From: Porphyromonadaceae bacterium
Lineage (GTDB): Bacteria > Bacteroidota > Bacteroidia > Bacteroidales > Dysgonomonadaceae
Length of the DNA stretch: 23,744 bases
Reading direction: 5' to 3'
NCBI GenBank assembly: GCA_003517675.1
Contig: DPAC01000045.1
Location: forward strand, 3,690-27,433
Each line of letters starts with the position of its first letter. The first letter of the stretch is position 1. Under the pieces are notes generated by a model. The model searched no databases. It had not been told where the DNA came from and was given only the letters and a program-made list of their open reading frames with translations. The translations under genes were made by a program, and so were the position numbers. Shown here in pieces: positions 1-7,493 of the stretch.

Positions 1-66
1 ACCCCTTGGAAAACCAGGTTTAACAGGTATGTTTTAACTGACATTCCGGCGGTTATTGACCCCTCT
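1..66. mobile_element. Possible end of an insertion element (IS21-like?), uncertain
   Basis: This sequence abuts the point where the nucleotidyltransferase reading frame (67-171) loses its family sequence. It encodes nothing recognisable. Read on the minus strand it starts GGGGTCAATAACCGCCGGAA and continues with two AACCTG/ACCTGT-like repeats, which recalls the GGTCA...CCGGAA repeats near the ends of some IS21-family elements. No transposase gene or target duplication is in the window, so the assignment rests on this resemblance and the abrupt gene break. Plain chromosomal DNA after an old deletion is an alternative. Confidence 0.22.
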
Positions 67-171
67 CTATTGGTCGGATACAACAGAGCCAAATGCGTGA
101 AGCCTTTTAATGTGAAGTGCTTTACAAATCGCAATCAATTCATTCTTTTGTTTTTCTAATAATTGTTGCAT
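67..171 (-). pseudogene. Truncated MntA-type nucleotidyltransferase, N-terminal stub (34 aa)
   Basis: The minus strand from ATG at 171 encodes 34 residues ending in TAG at 67-69. The protein begins MQQLLEKQKNELIAICKAL and ends in HAFGSVVSDQ. This matches the start of the small MNT/Pol-beta nucleotidyltransferases: an N-terminal helix, then a strand with the G-S that opens the GSxxx...(S)DID active site. The frame stops right after SD, before the metal-binding Asp-x-Asp, so the product cannot be a working enzyme. In intact loci such genes usually pair with a HEPN gene as a toxin-antitoxin module; no HEPN gene is visible here. A TATCTTTG box lies just upstream on the same strand. A very short genuine protein is possible but less likely than a remnant. 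Confidence 0.6.
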
Positions 172-184
172 CTCATTTTTCTTT

Positions 185-192
185 CAAAGATA
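185..192 (-). promoter_or_regulatory. Candidate -7 box of the nucleotidyltransferase stub
   Basis: On the minus strand the sequence is TATCTTTG, a full match to the Bacteroidota -7 consensus TAnnTTTG. It sits 13 bases upstream of the stub's ATG, which implies a very short leader. No clear TTTG -33 element is found at the usual 19-21 base spacing, so the call is weak. Confidence 0.3.
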
Positions 193-302
193 GATAATTT
201 TCGAATTGTTGCCATTTTTTCGTTAAAGCTTGCCTGTAACTCTGTTATCTGTCAGACAAAGTTATTCAATAGATTGATATTTCCTGTATTATGGGTAGCT
301 TT

Positions 303-332
303 TTTAAACCCGTCGAATTCGACGGGTTTAAA
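303..332. repeat. Perfect 30-bp palindrome
   Basis: The 30 bases read identically on both strands, centred on GAATTC, with arms TTTAAACCCGTCGAA and TTCGACGGGTTTAAA and no spacer. The symmetry ends at 302/333. It lacks a proper U-tract on either side, so it is not a typical terminator. A dimeric-repressor operator, a recombination site or a member of a dispersed palindrome family would fit. Its position about 130 bases upstream of a remnant toxin-antitoxin-type gene is compatible with an operator, but nothing proves this. Confidence 0.85.
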
Positions 333-507
333 GTTGAATCCACTCCGAAAAGTCGGGCGGATAATTTAGTTGATAATTTTGTTTTACTACATTCGTTATA
401 ACAGGTAAATTTTTATAAATCTTTATATAATCAACGCGTTAAAATTAAAGAATATAAAAAATCACACTGTAATTTATCCCGGTGTGAAATTGCACCCTGC
501 TTATTCG

Positions 508-535
508 AAAAAAAGAGACATTCACAGAATGCCTC
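508..535 (-). terminator. Intrinsic terminator of the GH92 gene
   Basis: On the minus strand a 9-bp stem GAGGCATTC / GAATGTCTC (one G-U pair) with loop TGT is followed directly by seven T. It lies 28 bases past the GH92 stop codon, which is where the terminator of that gene is expected. Confidence 0.85.
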
Positions 536-562
536 CCTTTGTTCTTTTTTTGAGATTGGGTG

Positions 563-2773
563 TTACCGTTGTTTCGTTGTGTTGGTCATGTGAAACAGGA
601 GGGTGCCTCCCTCCATGATCTGATCGTAGGTGATGAACTTCTGGTCGTAAGGTTGTCCGTTCCACTCAATTTTATCGACATACATATTCTCTTTGGAGAG
701 GTTGAGCGCTTCCATGGTAAATGTCTTCCCGTCGCCCAGCTGCAGGGTGACCTTCGGCAGCTGCGGTGCGCCGAAGACCAGCTCGCCGCTGACCGGGTTG
801 ACCGGGTAGAAGCCCATGGCGGAGAACAGGTACCATGCGGACATCTGCCCGCAGTCGTCGTTGCCGATCAGGCCGTCGGGCTTGTTCTGGTAGAAGTCGG
901 TGGTGATCTGACGCACCAGCCGCTGCGTCTCTTCGGGACGGTCGAGCCAGTTGTAGAGGTAGGCCACGTGGTGGCTCGGTTCGTTGCCGTGGGCGTACTG
1001 GCCGATCAGGCCGGTCACATCGGATAGATTACCGGTAGATTCCTGCGTGGTGTTAAAGAGATAGTCCAGTACCTCACCTGTTTTATCTTTGCCGCCCATC
1101 AGCTCAATCAGTCCGGGGATATCCTGCATCACGTGCCAGGTGTACTGGAGGGCGTTGCCTTCGGTGTAGTGCCCGCCGATGCTGGAGTCGGCATGCGCCA
1201 GCTCGTAGGGGTCGAAAGGAGAGAGCCATTTGCCGTTGGCATCTTTGGGGCGCATGCTGTTGGTCTCCTTGTCGAACAGGTTTTTGTAGTACCCGGCACG
1301 TTTCATAAAAAATGCGTAATCTTCCTCTTTGCCCAGTTTTTGTGCCATCAGAGCGGCGCAGTAGTCGTCAAAGCTGCATTCCAGCGTGCGGGAGACAGAC
1401 TCAGTCCTGACCAGGTCGTAGGGGTAGTAACCGTACTTGTCGTACAGATCCCAGTTTGTCTTGTGATGGGTGCTCTCGGTAAGTGACTTTTTAATCTCAC
1501 CGTACACCTTCTCTGCATCGAAGCCGGTGAACCCTTTGAGGTAGGCGTCGACGATCATCGGGATGGAGTGGTTGCCGATCATGGTGAAGGTCTCTTTGCC
1601 CATCAACGCCCAGATGGGAAGGTGTCCCTGCTGACTGCTGTAGTCGGTCATCGCGTTCACCAGGTCGGAGACGATCTCAGGGCTGAGGATGGTATACATG
1701 GGGAAGGCGGCGCGGAAGGTGTCCCACTGCGAGAGGGTGGAGTAGTAGGTGCCGGTGGGTGACTGGGTGACCCCGTTCGGGCCCACGTAGCGGCCGTCCA
1801 CATCCGCGATGTTGTTGGGCTGGATGTAGAGGTGGTAGAGCGATGTGTAGAAGCTGGTCTTCTCATCATCCGTCCCCTCCACCTGCACGCGGGAGAGGTA
1901 ACGGTTCCACTCATCCTTCGCCTGTTGATGTACCTCGTCGAAATCCCATCCGCTCACCTCGGCAGCCAGGTTAACTTTGGCCCCTTCGACGCCGGTGGTG
2001 GACATGGCGATCTTCATGTTGAGGGTGGTGTCGTCGCCCATATCGAACGAGAGGATGTATCGCGGCGCCTTCTCGCGAGGGTCCTGCGGGTCGAGCTTTT
2101 CGGAGGAGAGGATCGGCTTGTCGAACTCGATGATGAAGTAGTAGGTACGCTCCACCCATTCGGTGCGGCGGGTGTGTCCTGTGATGGTGCGATCGCCCTC
2201 GAAGGTGATCTCGTTCTCCAGCACGTGGGTGTAGAGCCGTTCCTTCTGCCACACCAGCCCGCTCTGGAAGTCGGCCAGCACATTCGCCGGCTTTCCTTCC
2301 GCGAAGGTGTAGCGGTGGAACGCCACGTGGGGGGCAGCGGTGATCTCCACCTTCACCTCGTTCTCGGGCAGCTCGACGGCATAGTAGCCGGGGGAGGCCT
2401 TCTCGGTGGATTTGTCGAAGCGGCTGCTCAGGTCGTCGCGTTTCTCGCCGGCGAAGGGTTGCATCAGCAGGTCGCCCAGGTCGACACAACCGGTGCCGTT
2501 GAGCCGGTTCTGCGAGAAGCCGTTGATCCGCTCATCATCGTAGAAGTAGCCGGAGCAGTACTCCCAGGAGAAGTTGCCCGTCTCGGGTCCCGGCTGCATC
2601 ATCCCCAGCGGGTAGGTAGCACCGGGAAAGGTGTGTCCCGTGAAGGCGGTACCGATGAAGGGGTTCACATACTGTGTGAGGTCGCCCTCATTGTTATTTG
2701 TCGTACTGTCGCTCTTCTTCGTGCAGGCCAGTGCCAGCAGGAGGGTAGCGAAAAGGAGGATTGTTTTTTTCAT
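563..2773 (-). CDS. GH92 family alpha-mannosidase, surface or periplasmic lipoprotein
   Basis: The 736-residue protein starts with a lipoprotein signal peptide (MKKTILLF..., lipobox LALAC, acylated Cys17). The GH92 N-terminal beta-sandwich motifs follow: NPFIGT at 37-42, HTFPGATYPLGM at 47-58 and GFSQNRLNGTG at 85-95. The catalytic (alpha/alpha)6 domain shows SQWDTFRAAFP (348-358), YTEGN with the likely acid Glu538, GNEPSHHVAYLYN (596-608) and GNDDCGQMSAWY with the likely base pair of acidic residues (637-648). GH92 enzymes are Ca2+-dependent inverting exo-alpha-mannosidases that trim N-glycans or yeast mannan. The Q-N-R-L-N form of the usual HTHLSGTG loop marks a subgroup, so the exact linkage is open. 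It lies 121 bases downstream of the transporter gene and may share its transcript. A terminator follows at 508-535. Confidence 0.93.
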   Translation of the reverse strand: MKKTILLFATLLLALACTKKSDSTTNNNEGDLTQYVNPFIGTAFTGHTFPGATYPLGMMQPGPETGNFSWEYCSGYFYDDERINGFSQNRLNGTGCVDLGDLLMQPFAGEKRDDLSSRFDKSTEKASPGYYAVELPENEVKVEITAAPHVAFHRYTFAEGKPANVLADFQSGLVWQKERLYTHVLENEITFEGDRTITGHTRRTEWVERTYYFIIEFDKPILSSEKLDPQDPREKAPRYILSFDMGDDTTLNMKIAMSTTGVEGAKVNLAAEVSGWDFDEVHQQAKDEWNRYLSRVQVEGTDDEKTSFYTSLYHLYIQPNNIADVDGRYVGPNGVTQSPTGTYYSTLSQWDTFRAAFPMYTILSPEIVSDLVNAMTDYSSQQGHLPIWALMGKETFTMIGNHSIPMIVDAYLKGFTGFDAEKVYGEIKKSLTESTHHKTNWDLYDKYGYYPYDLVRTESVSRTLECSFDDYCAALMAQKLGKEEDYAFFMKRAGYYKNLFDKETNSMRPKDANGKWLSPFDPYELAHADSSIGGHYTEGNALQYTWHVMQDIPGLIELMGGKDKTGEVLDYLFNTTQESTGNLSDVTGLIGQYAHGNEPSHHVAYLYNWLDRPEETQRLVRQITTDFYQNKPDGLIGNDDCGQMSAWYLFSAMGFYPVNPVSGELVFGAPQLPKVTLQLGDGKTFTMEALNLSKENMYVDKIEWNGQPYDQKFITYDQIMEGGTLLFHMTNTTKQR

Positions 2774-2788
2774 TTTCTTTTAGCGTTT

Positions 2789-2837
2789 AGCTGTCTGTGA
2801 TCAGCTGTCAGCTTTCAGCAATCAGCTGTCAGCTTTT
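2789..2837. repeat. Heptad tandem array C (seven 7-bp units)
   Basis: Seven consecutive units: AGCTGTC, TGTGATC, AGCTGTC, AGCTTTC, AGCAATC, AGCTGTC, AGCTTTT. The consensus is AGCTGTC. The array starts 16 bases upstream of the GH92 start codon. The same unit recurs at 4923-4957 and 10553-10580. A second, less clean 7-bp rhythm (TTACTTT, TACTTGT, TACTTTT) follows near 2869-2889. Confidence 0.8.
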
Positions 2838-2894
2838 TAGGTGAAAGCTTTTGTCCATTAATCATCTTACTTTTACTTGTTACTTTTTAATTCC

Positions 2895-4913
2895 TCAATC
2901 ATCTCTCTTTGCCCGTTTGGTCTCCCAGATAAAATAAGCAAGCAAGCCCAGGAAGGCGAACAGTGCCGTGATTTGTGCTCCGGTGCCGTTGGGGTCTTCC
3001 CATACATTCAGGTTGAGCACGTTGCCGTTGCCTGTGAGGAAGATGATTAGGGCTCCCAGTACGCCGAAGAGCGCTGCGCCCGCGATGAAGCCGGAGGAGA
3101 TGAGGATGGCCCGCTGGTGGCGGGCGTTGGTCAGCTGCTTGTCCTTGCTGCTTTTGTTGATCCAGTGGTTGAGCAGTCCCCCCACTACCAGCGGGGTGTT
3201 GAGCGGCAGCGGGATGAACATGCCGAGAGCGAAGGCGAGGGGTGAAACGCCGAGCCAGTTGACCAGGATGGCGATGATGGCGCCGATGCTGAGGAGTATC
3301 CAGCTGACGCCGCTACCGGACATCAGCGGTTCGATGATGGCGGCCATGGCGTTGGCCTGGGGGGCAACCATCGGGTTGGGGTGCTCGGGCGTGGCGACGA
3401 AGCCGTAGGCCTCGTTTAGGATGAAGATCACTGCGCCCACGGTGGCTGCCGACACCAGCGTGCCGAGGAACTTCCACGACTCCTGTTTGGCAGGGGTGGT
3501 GCCAATCCAGTAGCCGATCTTCAGGTCGGTGACGAAGCCGCCCGCCATGGAGAGGGCGGTACAGACGATGCCGCCGATGATGAGCCCGCTCACCATGCCC
3601 TGCCATCCTTCGAGGCCGACGGCGACGAGGATCACCGACGAGAGGATCAGCGTCATCAGCGTCATGCCCGACACCGGGTTGGAACCGACGATGGCGATGG
3701 CGTTGGCGGCCACCGTGGTGAAGAGGAAGGAGATGATGGTTACGGTGAGCAGTGCCACGATGGCCTGCAGCAGGGTGATCTCCACGCCGAAGAGCAGGAA
3801 GAGGAAGATGGCGGTCAGCGTGAGGAAAAGGAAGAGCATCACGAACGACATCGCCAGGTCGCGCTGCGTACGTTTGCCGCTACCCTCTGCCGCACCGGCC
3901 ACTCCTTTTTTGCTGACAGCCAGCTTGAAAGCGCTGCCAATCACGCCGGAGGAATTGATGATGCCGATGATGCCGGCCATGGCGATGGCGCCAATGCCGA
4001 TCGGACGCACGTAGGTGGCGAAGATCTCCTCGGCCGTGAGGGCGGCGAAGGGGTTGAGGCCCCCGCTGGCCGCGGCCAGCGCGCCGATCTCATTCACCAG
4101 CGGGATCAGCACCAGCCAGGAGAGGAGCGACCCCACGGTGATGATCACCGCGAAGCGGAGTCCCACCAGGTAGCCGAAGCTGAAGATGAGGGCGCTGACG
4201 TTGAATTTGAACACCATCTTGAACCTGTCGGCCAGCATCGCCCCGGCGGGGATGATGCGGGTGCTGATCTCCTCGCTCCAGAGACGGAAAGCGGAGAAGC
4301 AGAAGTCGAACAGCCCGCCGATGAGCCCGCTGGTGACCAGCAGCTTCGCCTGGCTGCCCCCCTTCTCACCGGTCATCAGGATCTCGGTGGTGGCCGTCGC
4401 CTCCGGGAAAGGGAGCTTGCCATGCATATCCTTAACGAAGTACTTGCGGAAGGGGATCATGAAGAGGATCCCCAGGAAGCCGCCCAGCAGGGAGGAGAAG
4501 AAGATCTGCCAGAAGTTGATCTCTATCTCGGGATATTTGGCCTGGAGAATGTAGAGCCCGGGGATGGTGAAGATGGCTCCGGCCACGATCACACCCGAGG
4601 AGGCGCCAATGGACTGGATGATCACATTCTGTCCCAGTGCGTTCTTGCGGCGGAAGGCGGCCGAGGCGCCCACGGCGATGATGGAGATGGGGATGGCGGC
4701 TTCGAACACCTGTCCGATTTTCAGTCCCGAGTAGGCTGCCGCGGCGGAGAAGATGACCGCCATGAGCAGTCCCATACCCACCGACCAGGAGGTGACCTCC
4801 TTCACCGGTTTGTCTTCCGGCAGCACCGGCTTGTAATCCTCTCCCGGCTGTAGCTCGCTGTACGCGTTGCCGGGCAGTTTCATTGCTTTCTTATCTACTT
4901 CGTTCTGTTGCAT
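2895..4913 (-). CDS. OPT-family oligopeptide transporter
   Basis: The 672-residue polytopic inner-membrane protein has about 14-15 hydrophobic segments after a roughly 40-residue polar N-terminus. OPT/YSL signatures include AAYSGLKIGQVFEAAIP, GQNVIIQSIGASSGV, KLPFPEATATTEIL, VGSNPVSGMTLMTL and DLKIGYWIGTTP. Family members couple import of peptides (or, in YSL proteins, metal chelates) to proton flow; bacterial members are mostly annotated as peptide transporters. I start at ATG 4913 (MQQNEVDKK). An in-frame TTG at 4931 would place the start inside a heptad repeat array, and the chosen ATG follows an A-rich stretch, as is common in this phylum. The divergent DPP4-like peptidase fits a role in peptide uptake. 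Confidence 0.9.
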   Translation of the reverse strand: MQQNEVDKKAMKLPGNAYSELQPGEDYKPVLPEDKPVKEVTSWSVGMGLLMAVIFSAAAAYSGLKIGQVFEAAIPISIIAVGASAAFRRKNALGQNVIIQSIGASSGVIVAGAIFTIPGLYILQAKYPEIEINFWQIFFSSLLGGFLGILFMIPFRKYFVKDMHGKLPFPEATATTEILMTGEKGGSQAKLLVTSGLIGGLFDFCFSAFRLWSEEISTRIIPAGAMLADRFKMVFKFNVSALIFSFGYLVGLRFAVIITVGSLLSWLVLIPLVNEIGALAAASGGLNPFAALTAEEIFATYVRPIGIGAIAMAGIIGIINSSGVIGSAFKLAVSKKGVAGAAEGSGKRTQRDLAMSFVMLFLFLTLTAIFLFLLFGVEITLLQAIVALLTVTIISFLFTTVAANAIAIVGSNPVSGMTLMTLILSSVILVAVGLEGWQGMVSGLIIGGIVCTALSMAGGFVTDLKIGYWIGTTPAKQESWKFLGTLVSAATVGAVIFILNEAYGFVATPEHPNPMVAPQANAMAAIIEPLMSGSGVSWILLSIGAIIAILVNWLGVSPLAFALGMFIPLPLNTPLVVGGLLNHWINKSSKDKQLTNARHQRAILISSGFIAGAALFGVLGALIIFLTGNGNVLNLNVWEDPNGTGAQITALFAFLGLLAYFIWETKRAKRDD

Positions 4914-4922
4914 AATTTTTTC

Positions 4923-4957
4923 AGCTATCAACTGTCAGCTATTGTCTGTCAGTTTTT
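4923..4957. repeat. Heptad tandem array A (five 7-bp units)
   Basis: Five units in register: AGCTATC, AACTGTC, AGCTATT, GTCTGTC, AGTTTTT. They are degenerate copies of AGCTGTC and start 10 bases upstream of the transporter's ATG. An octad array begins 21 bases further on. Confidence 0.7.
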
Positions 4958-4975
4958 TTTGTAAAAATTTGATCT

Positions 4976-4991
4976 CAAACCTACAAACCTA
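4976..4991 (-). promoter_or_regulatory. Candidate -7 boxes for the OPT gene
   Basis: CAAACCTA occurs twice (4976-4983 and 4984-4991). On the minus strand each reads TAGGTTTG, matching TAnnTTTG. From the second copy, a 20-base spacer leads to TTCG (5012-5015), a three-of-four match to the -33 TTTG. The boxes are part of the octad repeat, so the match could be a by-product of the repeat. Confidence 0.35.
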
Positions 4992-5001
4992 CTAACGTTT
5001 T
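4978..5001. repeat. Octad tandem array A (three 8-bp units)
   Basis: Units AACCTACA, AACCTACT, AACGTTTT in register. The same kind of array occurs at 10607-10646, again downstream (in plus coordinates) of a heptad array and with a similar gap. Confidence 0.6.
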
Positions 5002-5053
5002 GAAATTTTGTCGAAAATACAAAAAAAAAACCGATATGAAAAGCCGATTTTGT

Positions 5054-5061
5054 TAACTTTG
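5054..5061 (+). promoter_or_regulatory. -7 box of the DPP4-like gene
   Basis: TAACTTTG matches the Bacteroidota -7 consensus TAnnTTTG and lies 27 bases before the ATG at 5089. No good -33 TTTG is found at 19-21 bases. Its position argues against the longer frame that opens at 5008, because that start would lie upstream of the transcript. Confidence 0.5.
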
Positions 5062-5088
5062 CGTGAAAATGATAGTGACAGAACAGAT

Positions 5089-7275
5089 ATGAAGAGAATC
5101 AGATCCCTTGTTACCGCTTTGGCGGCAATTGTAGTATTTATTTTTTCAACACTGGAGAGCAGGATACAGGCACAGGATTACACCCTGCAGGATATTGTGG
5201 GCGGTAAGTTCCGCGAACGGGGTGTGGAGGAGATGACCTCGTCGCACGACGGGAACTATTACTATCAGGCCGACGGTGAGCGCAGGGTGGTGGTCAAGTA
5301 TGCCTATGCCAGCGGTGAGGCGGTGGACACCCTTTTCAATACCCGCACGGCGCGCAATTGTAGTTTCGACACCTTTCAGGGTTTCCTGGTGAGCCCCGAC
5401 GAGAACAGGGTGCTGCTCTACCGCGACCGGGAGCAGATCTACCGCCACTCTTTCAAGGCGGACTACTACTACCACGATGTGCGGCGCAACATGGTGCGGC
5501 GCCTCTCCGACCAGCCCTCGAAGCAGATGATCCCGCTCTTTTCGCCCGACAGCAAGATGGTGGCCTATGTGGTTGATAACAACATCTTTCTGACCAAGTT
5601 CGACTTCGATACCGAGTCGCAGGTGACCAGGGATGGGGCTTTTAACAGCGTGATCAACGGCGCCACCGACTGGGTCTATGAGGAGGAGTTCGGCGTGACG
5701 CGGTTGATGGAGTTTTCGCCCGACAGCAAGCTGCTCGCCTTTGTCCGCACCGATGAGTCGGCCGTGAAGGAGTTCTCCTTCCAGATCTACAACCAGGAGC
5801 TATATCCCGGCTTCCGCCGCTTCAGGTACCCCAAGGCGGGTGAGGCCAACGCCACTGTGGAGTGCCGCGTGTTCGACATCGCTGCCCGCACCACCCGCAC
5901 CATGGAGCTGCCGCTCGACGCCGATGGCTACATCCCCCGCATCGCCTTCACACCGAACCCGGAACAGCTGGCGGTGATGACGCTCAACCGGGATCAAAAC
6001 CGTTTCGACCTGTATTTCGTCAACCCACGCTCCACGGTGGCACGGCTGATCCTGCGGGAGGAGAGCGATAGCTATGTGGACACGGAGTGGCTCAGCGCGA
6101 TCCGCTTCATGGGTGACAGGTTCACCTGGGTGTCGGAGCGGGATGGCTATAGCCATATCTATCTCTACGGGCTGACCGGCACGCTGCAGAAGCAGCTCAC
6201 GCGGGGCAGCTACGATGTGACCGCCCTGCTGGCCGTAGATGAAACCTCGCAGACCATCTGGTATCAGGCAGCGGACGAGAGCCCCCTGCGCCGCAACATT
6301 TACCGGTTGAACATCAACAAGGGTGCGCCGCAAAAGCTCTCTCCACAGCCGGGATTGAACAGCGCTACTTTCAGCGAACAGGGGCGTTACTTTGTGATGC
6401 GGCACAGCGATGCCCGCTCGCCGGCGGTGATCACACTGCACGAGGGGAGTGGGAAGCAGCTGCGGTTGCTGGAGGACAATGCTGCGCTGCGCAAAGAGCT
6501 GGCTGCTGCCAACCTGCCTGAACGGGAGTTCATCACCCTGCCGGCAGCTGACGGCATCACACAGCTGAATGGCTGGATCCTGAAGCCGTGGGATTTCAAC
6601 CCTGCGAAGAGGTACCCCGTGGTGATGGTGCAGTACAGTGGCCCCAACTCGCAGGAGGTGCAGGACCGGTTCAGCGTCTCCTGGTACCACGCGCTCCTGA
6701 GCAAAGGGATGATCGTGGCCGCGGTAGATGGCCGTGGTACCGCCGCCCGCGGAGCGGCCTTCCGCAAGAGTACCTACCTCCGGCTGGGCATTCTGGAGTC
6801 GGACGACCAGATTGCGGCGGCACGCTACCTGGGCTCACTGCCCTACGTGGATGGCAGCCGTATTGGCATCTGGGGCTGGAGCTACGGCGGCTATAACGTG
6901 CTGATGAGCATGAGCCGTGGCAGCGGAATATTCAAAGCTGGCGTGGCCATTGCACCGGTGACCGACTGGCGCTTCTATGACACGGTTTACACCGAGCGGT
7001 TCATGCGCACCCCCGGACAGAACCATGATGGCTACGAGCAGGGATCACCCCTGGCGCTGGCGGAGCAGCTGGAGGGGAAGCTGTTGTTGATCCATGGCAC
7101 CGCCGACGATAACGTACACCTGCAGCACTCCATTGAGTACAGCAGCGCACTGATTCGTGCCAACAAGCATTTTGAGATGTTTTACTTCCCTGACTTTGAT
7201 CACTCGATTGTGGGTGGCAACGCGCGGGCTTATCTCTATGAGAAGGTGATCGGTTTTTTTATTGAGGAGCTTTGA
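5089..7275 (+). CDS. Dipeptidyl peptidase IV-like prolyl oligopeptidase (S9B), exported
   Basis: The 728-residue protein has an N-terminal signal peptide (MKRIRSLVTALAAIVVFIFS, cleavage probably near AQ at 29-30). Next comes an eight-bladed beta-propeller region with DWVYEEE at 194-200, the Glu pair that holds the substrate amino terminus in DPP4. The C-terminal alpha/beta-hydrolase domain has the nucleophile motif GWSYGG (Ser598), GTADDN (Asp673/674) and DFDHS (His705). DPP4 enzymes release X-Pro or X-Ala dipeptides from peptide N-termini, here probably in the periplasm. I choose ATG 5089 over an upstream in-frame start at 5008, because 5089 gives a clean signal peptide and a -7 box lies at 5054-5061. 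It diverges from the OPT transporter, which suggests linked peptide breakdown and uptake. Confidence 0.92.
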   Translation: MKRIRSLVTALAAIVVFIFSTLESRIQAQDYTLQDIVGGKFRERGVEEMTSSHDGNYYYQADGERRVVVKYAYASGEAVDTLFNTRTARNCSFDTFQGFLVSPDENRVLLYRDREQIYRHSFKADYYYHDVRRNMVRRLSDQPSKQMIPLFSPDSKMVAYVVDNNIFLTKFDFDTESQVTRDGAFNSVINGATDWVYEEEFGVTRLMEFSPDSKLLAFVRTDESAVKEFSFQIYNQELYPGFRRFRYPKAGEANATVECRVFDIAARTTRTMELPLDADGYIPRIAFTPNPEQLAVMTLNRDQNRFDLYFVNPRSTVARLILREESDSYVDTEWLSAIRFMGDRFTWVSERDGYSHIYLYGLTGTLQKQLTRGSYDVTALLAVDETSQTIWYQAADESPLRRNIYRLNINKGAPQKLSPQPGLNSATFSEQGRYFVMRHSDARSPAVITLHEGSGKQLRLLEDNAALRKELAAANLPEREFITLPAADGITQLNGWILKPWDFNPAKRYPVVMVQYSGPNSQEVQDRFSVSWYHALLSKGMIVAAVDGRGTAARGAAFRKSTYLRLGILESDDQIAAARYLGSLPYVDGSRIGIWGWSYGGYNVLMSMSRGSGIFKAGVAIAPVTDWRFYDTVYTERFMRTPGQNHDGYEQGSPLALAEQLEGKLLLIHGTADDNVHLQHSIEYSSALIRANKHFEMFYFPDFDHSIVGGNARAYLYEKVIGFFIEEL

Positions 7276-7359
7276 GAGCGTGTGCTGCTAACCGCTCTTC
7301 ACGAACAATAGCGACTCGCTTTCAATCACGCAGCAGGTTGCAGGCGTCTGCAAATGAAT

Positions 7360-7402
7360 CAGGCTGATGCCGCCCGGATCATCTCCGGGCGGCATCAGCC
7401 TG
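7360..7402 (+). terminator. Very stable 19-bp hairpin after the DPP4-like gene
   Basis: The two 19-base arms (7360-7378 and 7384-7402) are perfectly complementary and GC-rich (CAGGCTGATGCCGCCCGGA on the left), with a 5-base loop TCATC. It lies 84 bases past the DPP4-like stop codon. No T-tract follows directly, so it is not a textbook intrinsic terminator. It could stop transcription less efficiently, protect an mRNA 3' end, or be a dispersed hairpin repeat. Confidence 0.5.
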
Positions 7403-7411
7403 TGTAACCGG

Positions 7412-7438
7412 TAAACAAAAAAACGCTTTTATTGTTTA
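7412..7438. other. AT-rich inverted repeat
   Basis: TAAACAA (7412-7418) pairs with TTGTTTA (7432-7438), with additional A/T pairing around CGC in between. It begins 10 bases after the 19-bp hairpin. Read on either strand it ends in a weak T/A run. It may act with the preceding hairpin as the end of the peptidase transcript. Confidence 0.4.
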
Positions 7439-7493
7439 AGAGTGAGAACACGTAGGTGTATCACTTAACAAAGCGAGAGAGAGAGTCGAAGAG

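Larger units (their letters stand above)
172..562. other. AT-rich intergenic region between nucleotidyltransferase stub and GH92 gene
   Basis: About 390 bases without a convincing gene. It holds a -7-like box facing the stub (185-192), a perfect 30-bp palindrome (303-332), a weak 6-bp inverted repeat TCACAC/GTGTGA (462-467 with 482-487), and the intrinsic terminator of the GH92 gene (508-535). A plus-strand frame of 68 codons at 163-369 has no recognisable similarity and runs through the palindrome, so I do not call it. Confidence 0.7.

Noticed and set aside
163..369. 68-codon plus-strand frame near the left edge
   Set aside because: It overlaps the nucleotidyltransferase stub and runs through the palindrome; no similarity or promoter.
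462..487. TCACAC/GTGTGA inverted repeat
   Set aside because: Only 6 bp with a 14-base loop and no T-tract; too weak to call a site.
1832..2800. 322-codon plus-strand frame opposite the GH92 gene
   Set aside because: A shadow of the GC-rich GH92 coding sequence. The product is Gly/Val/His-rich with no domain, and the GH92 frame is fully supported by motifs.
5800..6690. 296-codon minus-strand frame inside the DPP4-like gene
   Set aside because: Antisense to a well-supported peptidase; no recognisable domain or start context.
7475..7485. Short GA-dinucleotide run
   Set aside because: Only about five GA units, within what simple sequence chance allows; no sign of a phase-variable frame.
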